From assembly GCF_040207125.1 (NCBI RefSeq), contig NZ_CP157940.1, positions 3,348,001-3,412,000 on the forward strand: 64,000 bases of DNA, given 5' to 3'. The DNA is from Lacrimispora sp. BS-2. GTDB taxonomy: Bacteria > Bacillota > Clostridia > Lachnospirales > Lachnospiraceae. This document shows positions 26,337-35,062 of this stretch, in pieces. The notes under the pieces were generated by a model, which did no database searches, was not told where the DNA came from, and saw nothing but the letters and a program-made list of their open reading frames with translations. Each line of letters opens with the position of its first letter. The first letter of the stretch is position 1. The position numbers and the translations under genes are program-made.

Positions 26337-27272
26337 ATGAGTAAGCAAATTACTACTATCCCGGCAAGACAAAATCAAGTTGATAAAAAATTAAAGGTTG
26401 CTGCCTATTGCCGTGTCAGCACAGAGCATGAAGAACAAAAACAAAGTTTAAAATCACAAATAACTTACTATACGCAAAAGATCTGCTATAACCCGGATTG
26501 GGATTTTGCTGGTGTCTACGCCGAACTGGAATCTGGCACAAAAGTAGATAACAGAGATGAAATTCAGCGATTAATGAATGATTGCAGAAATGGAAAAGTA
26601 GATTTGATTTTAATGAAATCCCTTAGCCGTTTTAGGCGCAATACATTGGATGTCCTGCTTATGCTTGATGAATTATCTAAATTAAATGTAGTTGTCTACT
26701 TTGAAACAGAGGACATTTGTTCTAATGATGCTCGGATAAAAAAATATATTACTATGGCAACAGCGGCTTATCAGGAAGAAAGCAGACAAAAAAGTGAAGC
26801 TATCAAATGGGGTATCCGTCAGAGTAGTCACTATGGACATATAAAGCTGAATCACTCACAGTTTCTTGGCTACGGCAGAGATGACGATGGAAACCTTGTA
26901 ATTATTGAAGAAGAAGCTAAAATTGTACGGCTTATTTATGATTTGTTTCTGCAAGGTTATGGCTGTCGCAAGATCAAGAAATATCTTGAAGATCACGCTA
27001 TAAAAACTGTCACTGGTAAAGAGCAATGGAGCACATCAACCATTGATCGAATCTTATCCAATGATAAATATATTGGTCGTAATATTACTCCTAAAACCCA
27101 TACTCCTGGTTTTCTTACAGGCAAACAAGAAGAAAACCGTGGACAGATTGATGTGATTATAATCGAAAATTCTCACCAAGCGATCATTAGTCAAGAGATG
27201 TTTGATGCTGTACATAATTTAAAAGGAAACATTAAGAGCAAAGAGGTAAATATAAAAGGAATCGGTTTCTAA
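26337..27272 (+). CDS. Serine site-specific recombinase
   Basis: 311-residue recombinase. The resolvase domain has VAAYCRVSTEHEEQKQSLKSQ with the catalytic Ser28, YAELESGTKVDNRDEIQRLM and LILMKSLSRFRRNTLD. A recombinase DNA-binding domain follows (IKWGIRQ, YDLFLQGYGCRKIKKYLED, WSTSTIDRILSNDKYIGR). It lacks the zinc ribbon and coiled coil of 500-residue large serine integrases and ends soon after SQEMFDAVHNLKG, so it may be a natural short form or C-terminally truncated. AAGGAGG precedes the ATG. It follows the tRNA-Ser cluster and precedes the candidate defence cassette. Confidence 0.88.
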   Translation: MSKQITTIPARQNQVDKKLKVAAYCRVSTEHEEQKQSLKSQITYYTQKICYNPDWDFAGVYAELESGTKVDNRDEIQRLMNDCRNGKVDLILMKSLSRFRRNTLDVLLMLDELSKLNVVVYFETEDICSNDARIKKYITMATAAYQEESRQKSEAIKWGIRQSSHYGHIKLNHSQFLGYGRDDDGNLVIIEEEAKIVRLIYDLFLQGYGCRKIKKYLEDHAIKTVTGKEQWSTSTIDRILSNDKYIGRNITPKTHTPGFLTGKQEENRGQIDVIIIENSHQAIISQEMFDAVHNLKGNIKSKEVNIKGIGF

Positions 27273-27346
27273 AGCAGAATTTCTGCTATTTTTCAATCGG
27301 TTTCACCATAATACTGTGAATATTTCCATATTTTGCATGAATGTAA

Positions 27347-27375
27347 TTGCTTTATTCGCCGTTGCGATGTATAAT
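27347..27375 (+). promoter_or_regulatory. Promoter of the HTH/NdpA/nuclease cassette
   Basis: TTGCTT-N17-TATAAT, about 35 bases upstream of the small helix-turn-helix gene; it can drive all four following genes. Confidence 0.7.
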
Positions 27376-27409
27376 ATATACAATATTTATTTGGCAAAGG
27401 ATATTTTTA

Positions 27410-27577
27410 ATGGACTATATGACAGCGAAAGAAGCAGCGGAAAAATGGGCAATCACTCCACGCCGGGTTCAGGTGCTTTGCGCACAGGGAAAAATATCGG
27501 GCGCTATTCGGTTTGGGGTTACTTGGGCAATACCTAAGAATGCTATAAAACCCAAGGATGGTCGATATAAAAAGTGA
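27410..27577 (+). CDS. Small helix-turn-helix DNA-binding protein
   Basis: 55-residue MerR/excisionase-like protein (MTAKEAAEKWAITPRRVQVLCAQGKI, then FGVTWAIPKNAIKPKDGR). This AAEKWxITxRRVQxLC type is common on clostridial mobile elements and next to restriction or toxin genes, where it probably regulates its own operon. AAAGGA precedes the ATG. It is the first gene of the cassette, with the next start close behind. Confidence 0.75.
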   Translation: MDYMTAKEAAEKWAITPRRVQVLCAQGKISGAIRFGVTWAIPKNAIKPKDGRYKK

Positions 27578-27611
27578 CTTGAAAGAAAATATAGAAAGTA
27601 GGATTAATGAA

Positions 27612-28655
27612 ATGTTTGATTTCACGGAAGCCAAAATAGAAAAACTGATTATTCACCAAGTGGGAAATAAGTTAAAAGATGAACCTTTGGTTCTGTCAGA
27701 TATATTTGCAGATATTACAGATAGCTCTTTAACTAATTTAGTCGAGAGATATTTTTTTCAAAGATTTAAAGACAATGGGCAATATTCTTTTGGACACGAA
27801 ACCAATTTAGCATTTAATGAATTATATCAGTACTCAAAAAATATTTTTCATGACCCTAATGAATTGAAAAAAAATTCAGAGAATATAGCAACGCATTTGT
27901 ACAAGGTTTCGACACATCCCAACATAAAAAGCGGAGAATTATATATTGCTTACATTAGTAACGCAATACTAAACAATCAGCATTATGATGCAATAGGGAT
28001 ATTTAAATCGGAAACTAAGGAACCATTTTTGAAAATTAATAATAAAGAAAAAAACATAACTTTGAGTTGGGATACAGGGGTAGATACTCGCAAACTAGAT
28101 AAAGGCTGTATAGTTTTTAATAATTGCGAGGATTTGGGATATAGCATTTTAATTGTTGATTCTGGAAATCAAATAGATACTAAATATTGGGTACAAGACT
28201 TTTTGGGGATAGAAAAAAATGATAGCTCTTTTCAAAAAACAAAGATAGTAGTTGATGCCTGTAAGCAATATATAAAAAAAGATTATCAAGGGGCTACAAC
28301 AGAAAAAGTTGCCGCCTTGAATAGTGTTCTAAATTATATTGATTCTAATGAAAGTCTTCAACTAGATGAATTTAGTGATAGAGTAACCGATACAATACAA
28401 GAGGCTGAACAACTTAGAGAGTATATCCAGTCTTTTGCTGAAAAGAAAAACTTTCATGATATTCAAAACTTTGAAGTGGATCAATCAGCAGTAAAAACAA
28501 TCAAAAAAACAATTAAAAATATAATTAAACTGGACTCTGCATTCGAAATAAAAGTTAAAGCATTTAGCGAACTGGATAAAAAGCATTTGGAAAAAGGTTA
28601 CGATGAAGATAAAAAGATGCACTATTACAAACTTTATTTTAATGAAGAACAATAG
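27612..28655 (+). CDS. Nucleoid-associated (NdpA/YejK-like) protein
   Basis: 347-residue protein. The N-terminus (FTEAKIEKLIIHQVGNKLKDEPLVLSD) and the middle (TNLVERYFFQRF, HLYKVSTHPNIKSGELYIAYI, DAIGIFKSE, YWVQDFLGI) follow the 37-kDa nucleoid-associated protein family, which binds DNA. I chose ATG at 27612 because AGGA lies 8 bases upstream and the homology begins there; an ATG at 27558 would overlap the small regulator gene. Placement before a nuclease-like pair, 14 bases apart, suggests a DNA-recognition or sensor role in a defence cassette. That role is inference. Confidence 0.75.
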   Translation: MFDFTEAKIEKLIIHQVGNKLKDEPLVLSDIFADITDSSLTNLVERYFFQRFKDNGQYSFGHETNLAFNELYQYSKNIFHDPNELKKNSENIATHLYKVSTHPNIKSGELYIAYISNAILNNQHYDAIGIFKSETKEPFLKINNKEKNITLSWDTGVDTRKLDKGCIVFNNCEDLGYSILIVDSGNQIDTKYWVQDFLGIEKNDSSFQKTKIVVDACKQYIKKDYQGATTEKVAALNSVLNYIDSNESLQLDEFSDRVTDTIQEAEQLREYIQSFAEKKNFHDIQNFEVDQSAVKTIKKTIKNIIKLDSAFEIKVKAFSELDKKHLEKGYDEDKKMHYYKLYFNEEQ

Positions 28656-28669
28656 AAAGGGGAAGCATT

Positions 28670-29605
28670 ATGTCTGGTGAAAAATCTAAATCTTCAGGTG
28701 AATATGGAGAGAAAATAGCCAATGAATTATTAAAGTTAATTGGTTGGGAAAATGCACTTTCAGGCAAAGACATTCCTTGTGTAAGAAAAGACCATTTAGG
28801 TGCAAGTGGAAGCAGTAGGAATAACCATGGTGTGGACTATATCATAAAGTATTCTTGTCCATTAGTAAGTAAAACAGAAAGTAATATACTGGTTTCTGTT
28901 AAACATCGAAAAAATTACCCATCCGCACAAAAAAGCAAAATATCCGACTTCAAGGAGTTTTTAAAAGATATTGCAGAGGCCACTGAATGTTATCCCTCGC
29001 ATGAATTGTTTAAAGATAATATAATTGGAACTAAAACTAAGAATGTTTGCAATGTAATTATGTGGTTCAGCGCTTTACAGGATGAACTGTGTGATGGAGT
29101 GATCGATGATATATTTGATTTTAGAAATAGCGATGCAGTTAATTATGGAACTGTCTATTTGTTAGATAATAAAAAAGCAACGTTTTTATACAGTAGTATA
29201 CAGTACGCTCGAAAAAAGGATAATAAATTCTTCTATTTTTACCCTGATACAGGATTAAATATGGATACCGTATTTAGAACACACCAAGGTAATGTTCTAC
29301 CTGTTCAATACATAAACTCACCGATACAGTTATTTAAAATTATAACAGATACAGGAGAGAGTCTTATTATTACAGTAGAAGATGAATTTAATATAGATTA
29401 TTTTGAAAGATTACTACAATTTGCACGATTATTAACGGTAGGCTGGGCTACAAAAATTTTTATGGTTTTTCCAAACTATAATGACTACTCCAATTCTGAA
29501 AGTGTCAAAAAAAGCTTAAGTAGATTAGCTGACAGAAATTTTGCACAAAAAATTATAGTGGAGAGTCTTGATTACTCTGATTTTAGAAATTTAGGAGGTA
29601 TCTGA
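28670..29605 (+). CDS. PD-(D/E)XK nuclease-like protein (GapS4a-like)
   Basis: 311-residue protein. The N-terminal third has a restriction-endonuclease core: Glu in GEYGEKIANELLKLIGW (residues 11-26), Asp56 in NHGVDYIIK, and SNILVSVKHRK with Lys78, i.e. D...xVK with Ser76 in place of the usual second acidic residue. The C-terminal part (LFKIITDTGESLIITVEDEF) is unfamiliar. From memory it resembles GapS4a of the GAPS4 anti-phage system, which acts with GapS4b; the next gene fits that partner. AAAGGGG precedes the ATG. Family assignment was not checked by search. Confidence 0.6.
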   Translation: MSGEKSKSSGEYGEKIANELLKLIGWENALSGKDIPCVRKDHLGASGSSRNNHGVDYIIKYSCPLVSKTESNILVSVKHRKNYPSAQKSKISDFKEFLKDIAEATECYPSHELFKDNIIGTKTKNVCNVIMWFSALQDELCDGVIDDIFDFRNSDAVNYGTVYLLDNKKATFLYSSIQYARKKDNKFFYFYPDTGLNMDTVFRTHQGNVLPVQYINSPIQLFKIITDTGESLIITVEDEFNIDYFERLLQFARLLTVGWATKIFMVFPNYNDYSNSESVKKSLSRLADRNFAQKIIVESLDYSDFRNLGGI

Positions 29606-29606
29606 T

Positions 29607-30722
29607 ATGCATGAAGACCAAATTTTGAGATGTTCTGAGATCTCTGTTGCGCAGATGTTACCGTTTGGATTTGCATTGAGACCTTTGCTAAATGACTCAT
29701 GTTTAACAGATGGCGATTTGAATAATGTGTTGAAATCAAGAGGAGTTTTTTTAGGGAATACAGATAAAAAGAGTACCATACCTTTAATAGTAACAATGGT
29801 TCTAAGTCCCAAAGAATTTGAAACGTTGCAAGAAAGGCAAGAAACTAAAGAAAGTAATCCTAAACATCGCAACAGTACTATTAAAAGTAAAACCACTAAT
29901 CCTTTAATCAAGGCTATTGCCGATTTTGAAATTCCTGTGGATAAAGTAGAAAAGACGAATGACATAGAACTACTTACACCTATGAATTTCGCAACGCTGA
30001 GCGAAAATCATTTGCAGTTAGAATATATCATTTCTCGCAAAGATTTAACAAAAGATTGGGTACGACCCGAAAGCCGACATTCTGGAAAGGTAAACATAAA
30101 AAAAGATGTTTCAAGTAATGTAGTTGAAATATGTAATGAATACACGTCAAAAGAAACTGATGATATCAATAAGCAAGTTATAAAAGAACTTCTTTCATTT
30201 TTAAAAGAAAATCAAGAAGTTGATGATAAAATGGAAACAGTGTCAGCTTCTGATTTTACTAATAGAGAGAGATTTAATTTCATGCTGCAGTTGGCAGCAG
30301 ATAGTGATGACGGCTCCATGAAATTTGTTGAAATAAAAGATATTGAGTTGGGTCCGGATCCGGAGAATCCACCTAAAAATCCCAACAGCATCATCCAACA
30401 AAACGTTAAAAAAGTTATAATTAATGGGAATGCGCTAGAGCGTAATTCATTATTGACAAATGATACTGATAAAGATCACTTGATCTTTCGTAGTGTAGAA
30501 GCGAAATACGAGTTTAATTTTAAGGGAATAAAAGGCTCCTGTTTAATGCAATATGGATTTATGCATTTTTTTAGAAACCAGAACACTTCTCAAGAATTTC
30601 AAGTTGCATTACTGTATTTAAAGTCAAGATCAGCAAATAAAGCAAGTTTAAATAATTTTGTACTAGAGCAGTTTGAACGAATGAAAAAGAAAGCTCTTCA
30701 AAAAACACAAAAGGATTCTTAA
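29607..30722 (+). CDS. GapS4b-like partner protein
   Basis: 371-residue protein with no recognised catalytic motif. The start reads LRCSEISVAQMLPFGFALRPLLNDSCLTDGDLNNVLKSRGVFLGNTDKKSTIPLIVTMVLSPKEFETL, a short helical module that recalls SAP-like or winged-helix segments. The rest is polar and ends with a basic helix. Its ATG is 2 bases after the nuclease stop with GGAGG inside that gene, so the two are translationally linked. I think it is a GapS4b-type subunit; confidence is limited because this rests on memory of the family. Confidence 0.55.
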   Translation: MHEDQILRCSEISVAQMLPFGFALRPLLNDSCLTDGDLNNVLKSRGVFLGNTDKKSTIPLIVTMVLSPKEFETLQERQETKESNPKHRNSTIKSKTTNPLIKAIADFEIPVDKVEKTNDIELLTPMNFATLSENHLQLEYIISRKDLTKDWVRPESRHSGKVNIKKDVSSNVVEICNEYTSKETDDINKQVIKELLSFLKENQEVDDKMETVSASDFTNRERFNFMLQLAADSDDGSMKFVEIKDIELGPDPENPPKNPNSIIQQNVKKVIINGNALERNSLLTNDTDKDHLIFRSVEAKYEFNFKGIKGSCLMQYGFMHFFRNQNTSQEFQVALLYLKSRSANKASLNNFVLEQFERMKKKALQKTQKDS

Positions 30723-30770
30723 TCATTAATACAATTTTGCCCTGCATCTATTTTGACCTAATGACACATC

Positions 30771-30815
30771 GAGAAAGCCTGAAATCATTCGGTTTACAGG
30801 CTTTCTCATTTTTTA
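30771..30815 (+). terminator. Terminator after the GapS4-like cassette
   Basis: GAGAAAGCCTG pairs CAGGCTTTCTC around a 15-base loop, followed by ATTTTTTAT. It closes the operon that starts at 27347. Confidence 0.85.
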
Positions 30816-30876
30816 TGCCTGCTTCCTTTTCTTGTTTTTTGTCTTGCATCTCTCCTAATTTGATGGAGAGATGCAG

Positions 30877-31955
30877 TTACTCGGTGGACTCTGAAAATCC
30901 CAGCACAGCCATGAGTGCAGATGCACTGGATAGCTTAGAATTGTAGTCCAAGTGTGCGTAAATATTTGCTGTGGTACTAAAATCCGAATGCCCCAGCCAT
31001 TCCTGAATTTGCTTCATTGGTACATTATTTGCTAATAGCAGTGATGCACACGAATGTCTGAGATCGTGAAACCGTATCTTTCTCAGCTCATGCTTTTTCA
31101 AAAAGCTTGGGAATGTATGCGTAATATAGTTCGGTTCAATCAGGCGCCCCAGTTCATCCACATACAAATAATCCAAGTAATCCTTGCAGTAGGAGTTTCC
31201 GCAGAGCCTGCGGTATTCCTCCTGCTTTTTCTTTAGCTGAAGCAAATAATCACGAAATACAGGCACCAAGGGCAGTGTACGCATACTGGATTTGGTTTTT
31301 GCTCTGTCCTTGGCCTCCACCATCTTTTTTCCTTCCAGTTTATAGCTGTTGACCGTGTGGCGGATGCTGATGGTATTCTGTCGAAAGTCGATGGCAGTCC
31401 ACCATAATCCTACAATCTCTGCTCGGCGCAAACCATAAAATGCGCCAAACAGGATAGGCATCTCCAGACATGTCCCTTTGGAGAACTCAAACAGCTGGTT
31501 AATTTCTTCGCTGTGGTAAAAGCTACCTACGAACTTCTGTGCCTTGGGGCGGGTGACTTTTTCTGCCGGATTGCTTACGATAATATCCATCCGTACAGCA
31601 TCTTTCAGCGCCTTATGAATGTTTGCGTGATAACGCTGGAGCGTTTTTGCCGAAACCTTCTGCAATTCATGATTGTAAAACCGCTGAATATCACTGGCTT
31701 TCAGGTCTTTTAGCGCAATACCAAGCGGTTCAAAATATGGAACAATCACATTCTTCACTGCTCTGGTATAGCCCGCAAAGGTGATATTCTCAATATTAGG
31801 TTTCATTGATTGCAGCCACTCCAGCATATAATCCGAAAACATCTGCTCTGCATCTCCTGTCAGCTGCTTGGGAGGAACGAAGGCTTTTCGTATCTCTGCA
31901 AGCTTTAGCTCTGCTTTTTTCTAATTTCCTTTGACGGATAACTCCGTTGATACCC
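30877..31955 (-). pseudogene. Tyrosine integrase, main part, split by IS66
   Basis: Encodes the body of a phage/ICE-type integrase: core-binding residues (MFSDYMLEWLQSMKP, SDIQRFYNHELQKVSAKTLQRYHANIHKALKDAV) and the catalytic domain (FYGLRRAEIVGL, HDLRHSCASLLLANN, WLGHSDFSTTANIYAHL) with the Arg, His-x-x-Arg, His and Tyr all present. The frame upstream reads TKWVSTELSVKGN, then a TAG stop, then KKAELKLAEIRKAF, so there is a nonsense codon at 31920-31922. The gene is also cut by IS66; its first codons lie at 34641-34720. The integrase is therefore doubly inactivated. Confidence 0.9.
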
Positions 31956-32026
31956 ACTTTGTCGTAAGTGGTAAACCACTCGTCCTATATTAAATTAATG
32001 CCGCCTATTTGGGTGGCTGCTAAATT

Positions 32027-33688
32027 TTACTTTTTCAGTTTTTTACAGCATTCCGGGATTTTAACTGACCATGGTACTAGATCTCCGATATAATCCTTCG
32101 GTTCATCATCAAGATGAATTAACATTTGTTCCAACAGATACCTGAAGTATTCGTATGGTTTTAATCCGTTTGCCTTGGCTGTCTCGGCTATGCTGTATAA
32201 AACACCGCTTGCATGTGCACCATTGACTGAATCAACGATGTGCCAGTTATGCTTTCCGACGCAAAAAGCTTTGATACTTCTTTCGGCGTCATTATTATCC
32301 AGTGGGATCATTTCATCTTCAAGAAACGTACGAAGATATCGCTCCTGGTTTAGCGAATAGGTAATTGCACCATAGGTCTTGGAACCCTTATCGATATCTG
32401 GTCTTGCCTGAAGTCTTTTCAGCCATTCGAAATAGGCGTCAACCAGAGGCTTTACGGATTTCTTACGGTTATCCAGCCGTTCCTCGGCAGAAGCCTCCTT
32501 ATACATGTTATCGATATGATAGATGGCAGAAATTCTCCGGTTGGCTTCATCTGCAATCAGTCCATTGGCTGTACCTTTTCCAATGGATTTAATAAGTTCG
32601 GTCCAGCGCCTTTTGGCATGTGCCCAGCATCCTGCAACTTTTAGCTCATCCGGCCTTTCATTGGCAAGTGTATGATACACCTGATACCCATCTGTCATAA
32701 GAATTCCGCTATACCCTTCCAGAAATCTTCTTGGATTATCAGCCTTTCTGGTTGGCTGGTATTCATACAGAAAGATTGGTGGTGAGCCATACCGTGTGGA
32801 AGTGTGATACACCCACATGTAGTTCTTTGAATTCGGGCTGCGTCCGTCGTCAACGACCTTAAATGGGGTTTCATCGCAATGGATCAGTCTACTCTCAAGT
32901 ATCCTGCGATGCATCTCTCGGTATACCGGACCAAGATATCTTTCGCTTAGTCGGATCATCCATCCGGCCATGACCTGTCTCGAGATTCTCACGTCATTAC
33001 GTAAGAATTCTTCAGACAGTCTGTTAATCGGAACTGCATTGACATACTTGGCATTAAAAATGGAGGCAGCTAAGGCTGGTGTCAGGATACTGTTCTTTAA
33101 CAGACGTTCAGGCCTGTCGGCACGAATAATACCAGTATCATTCTTTCCTGCATAAATAGCTACATGATGTTCGTGCACAAGAAATTTCGCCGGAATGTAT
33201 TCCAGATCCTTGTATACTTCATTTGGCAGACGATGATAGCCGAAAGGAAAAAGCGCTTCCAGTCTTTCGTCAGAAAGAGTGTGCTCTTCAACTACAGTAT
33301 CGATATCTTTTAGATCAGTTTCCCGCTTACCTTTTGATTTACGCTGCTTGATGATCATGACTGTTTCGATATCCGGTTCTTTCGGAATTCCATCTTCAAC
33401 AGTTTTCTCTGCTTCATTGAGGACACAGGAATTATCCAGGTCAAAAGACAGCTGTCCATTGATCTGGGAGGTCTGCTCCGTTTTACGTCCAAATCTCTGC
33501 TGTGTTAGCACAGCAAGATTTTCCTGAAGGCCCGAAATCTTTTTCATGAGTTGGTCATTCTGAGATTGTATTCTTTCATTCTGTTCTCTGATTACAGTGA
33601 AAGATTCATTCAGCTGCATATACATCGAAATGAGAAGATCTTTTGGAAGTTTATTCAGTTCGTCCGGTGTGATCGTTGATTTATTCAT
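32027..33688 (-). CDS. tnpC: IS66 transposase TnpC
   Basis: 553-residue DDE transposase. An N-terminal coiled coil (SFTVIREQNERIQSQNDQLM), a leucine-rich helix and helix-turn-helix lead to the catalytic core with HCDETPFKV, ILMTDGYQVYH and NNDAERSIKAFCVGKHNW (the Asp, Asp and Glu). Full length for IS66. Confidence 0.96.
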   Translation of the reverse strand: MNKSTITPDELNKLPKDLLISMYMQLNESFTVIREQNERIQSQNDQLMKKISGLQENLAVLTQQRFGRKTEQTSQINGQLSFDLDNSCVLNEAEKTVEDGIPKEPDIETVMIIKQRKSKGKRETDLKDIDTVVEEHTLSDERLEALFPFGYHRLPNEVYKDLEYIPAKFLVHEHHVAIYAGKNDTGIIRADRPERLLKNSILTPALAASIFNAKYVNAVPINRLSEEFLRNDVRISRQVMAGWMIRLSERYLGPVYREMHRRILESRLIHCDETPFKVVDDGRSPNSKNYMWVYHTSTRYGSPPIFLYEYQPTRKADNPRRFLEGYSGILMTDGYQVYHTLANERPDELKVAGCWAHAKRRWTELIKSIGKGTANGLIADEANRRISAIYHIDNMYKEASAEERLDNRKKSVKPLVDAYFEWLKRLQARPDIDKGSKTYGAITYSLNQERYLRTFLEDEMIPLDNNDAERSIKAFCVGKHNWHIVDSVNGAHASGVLYSIAETAKANGLKPYEYFRYLLEQMLIHLDDEPKDYIGDLVPWSVKIPECCKKLKK

Positions 33689-33803
33689 AAGACGATTATA
33701 TCACCCGAAAAGCCAGTCGCATAGTGTATTAGAAGGAATTTTGGAATTTGTGGATAACGGTATTCTGCTTTTAATGTACAAAGATGAATAATACACATTC
33801 AAA

Positions 33804-34160
33804 CTAAAAAACGATTGGGTTGACCTTTTTGATAACTTTTTTCTGATCAACAGAAAGTCCATCCATAAGCCAGCGATATTGTTGGGAAGTGATTTCTCTT
33901 GCGTCAGACTCATTACGTGGCCAGATGAAGCTGCCATTTACTAATCTTTTATACAGAAGGACAAAACCGTCCTGTTCATAAATTAGCGCTTTGATCCGAT
34001 CTGTTCGCTTTCCACAGAAGAGAAATATATTTCCTGTGTCAGTAGGATCCAGCTGGAATTCATTTCTTACAATGGCAACAAGACCATCAATACCACGCCG
34101 TAGATCTGTGTATCCACATGCGATGTAAACATGGCGAAATCCGACTGCATCATTTAACAT
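33804..34160 (-). CDS. tnpB: IS66 accessory protein TnpB
   Basis: 118-residue IS66 Orf2 protein (VYIACGYTDLRRGIDGLVAIV, IFLFCGKRTDRIKALIYEQDGFVLLYKRL). It overlaps the end of tnpA, as is usual. Required for transposition by unknown means. Confidence 0.95.
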   Translation of the reverse strand: MLNDAVGFRHVYIACGYTDLRRGIDGLVAIVRNEFQLDPTDTGNIFLFCGKRTDRIKALIYEQDGFVLLYKRLVNGSFIWPRNESDAREITSQQYRWLMDGLSVDQKKVIKKVNPIVF

Positions 34161-34509
34161 TGGCAACCACCCCTAAGACCATAGTCAATAATTCTTTCGA
34201 AGTATCACTATTGACAGAGATGAAAGCGCCATTCATCTGTATGGTCAGGCTTTTTGAGGAAATGTTGTTTGTATTATATGTATGATCTAAAGAGACCGGC
34301 GCTTCTGGTTCTTCAAGTTCAACAAACTTCGTACCAACAGACTGGAGTGCTGCTTCTTTGACACGTCGCAGCCAGTAATAATAAGAATTGCGTGACAGCT
34401 GATGCTGCTCGCAGTAGTCATCAACCTTTAATCCGCTCTGAGCTCTGTCCTGAAAAATATCAATCCATTGCTGGATTCGGATCTTGGTCGTCGCCACCCG
34501 CGTATCCAT
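34150..34509 (-). CDS. tnpA: IS66 accessory protein TnpA
   Basis: 119-residue helix-turn-helix protein of IS66 (WIDIFQDRAQSGLKVDDYCEQHQLSRNSYYYWLRRVKEAA). First gene of the insertion sequence; the start has an AGGAGG-like site. Confidence 0.93.
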   Translation of the reverse strand: MDTRVATTKIRIQQWIDIFQDRAQSGLKVDDYCEQHQLSRNSYYYWLRRVKEAALQSVGTKFVELEEPEAPVSLDHTYNTNNISSKSLTIQMNGAFISVNSDTSKELLTMVLGVVANVK

Positions 34510-34640
34510 ATGAGAAACCTCCTTTGAGATTATTTTAGAAACTGTGAAAAGTTGAAAACCAACTTTTCACACCTGCCAACATTATCTCAAACTTTTGGTA
34601 ACATTTGTAGGCACGAGTGGTTTACCATTTACACTTTGTC

Positions 34641-34720
34641 TTTCGTTTTCCATGCTCATCCTTAAAACTTAGCACGGCATGGAAGTATCCGTTTTTTTCT
34701 TGAAGGTGTCCCGATAGCAT
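34641..34720 (-). pseudogene. 5' end of the IS66-split integrase
   Basis: ATG at 34720 with AAAGGAG upstream begins MLSGHLQEKNGYFHAVLS and FKDEHGKRKTK, the N-terminal arm-binding strands of this integrase family. The frame then enters IS66 at 34632. Continuation is at 30877-31955. Confidence 0.85.
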
Positions 34721-34844
34721 AACTCTGCTCCTTTCCTGTCAGGAGCTCACCTACTGCTGATGGGTAAAGTATAGCATCAGAGTAAGTGAGCGTCCAGGCA
34801 TTTCATCACTTTAAAGTATGAACATTTTATTAGACAATACCGAA

Positions 34845-35036
34845 TCAAGTCAGCAGACGCGCCTTGGCGATGTGGTATTCCCGTCCAACCTTAATGCAGC
34901 CGATCTCACCGTCTTTGAGCAGCTTGTAGGCAGTTTTTTTGCTTACTGCCAGTAACCTGCATAAATTGTCCATGTTTAGTACATCAGGGTACTCCTGACG
35001 CATTACACGGTAAGCCTCTTTCTGTGTCAATGACAT
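34845..35036 (-). CDS. xis: Excisionase-like small HTH protein
   Basis: 63-residue protein (VLNMDNLCRLLAVSKKTAYKLLKDGEIGCIKVGREYHIAKARLL), a winged helix-turn-helix of the excisionase type. GGAGG precedes the ATG. It lies directly upstream of the integrase, as in integrative elements, but with int broken it has no working partner here. Confidence 0.8.
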   Translation of the reverse strand: MSLTQKEAYRVMRQEYPDVLNMDNLCRLLAVSKKTAYKLLKDGEIGCIKVGREYHIAKARLLT

Positions 35037-35062
35037 AATTCCTAACCTCCGTTAATTGGCGG

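Larger units (their letters stand above)
31964..34632 (-). mobile_element. IS66-family insertion sequence
   Basis: 2669-base element with terminal inverted repeats (GTAAGTGGTAAACCACTCG at the left, GTAAATGGTAAACCACTCG at the right) and an exact 8-base target duplication ACTTTGTC at 31956-31963 and 34633-34640. It carries tnpA, tnpB and tnpC on the minus strand, all open. Removing the element and one target copy restores the integrase frame across GKRKTKWVST. Looks complete and recent. Confidence 0.95.

Noticed and set aside
30847..30875. Inverted repeat GCATCTCTCC / GGAGAGATGC next to the integrase stop as an attachment site or terminator
   Set aside because: No T run on either side and no second copy found elsewhere in the window, so neither role can be supported.
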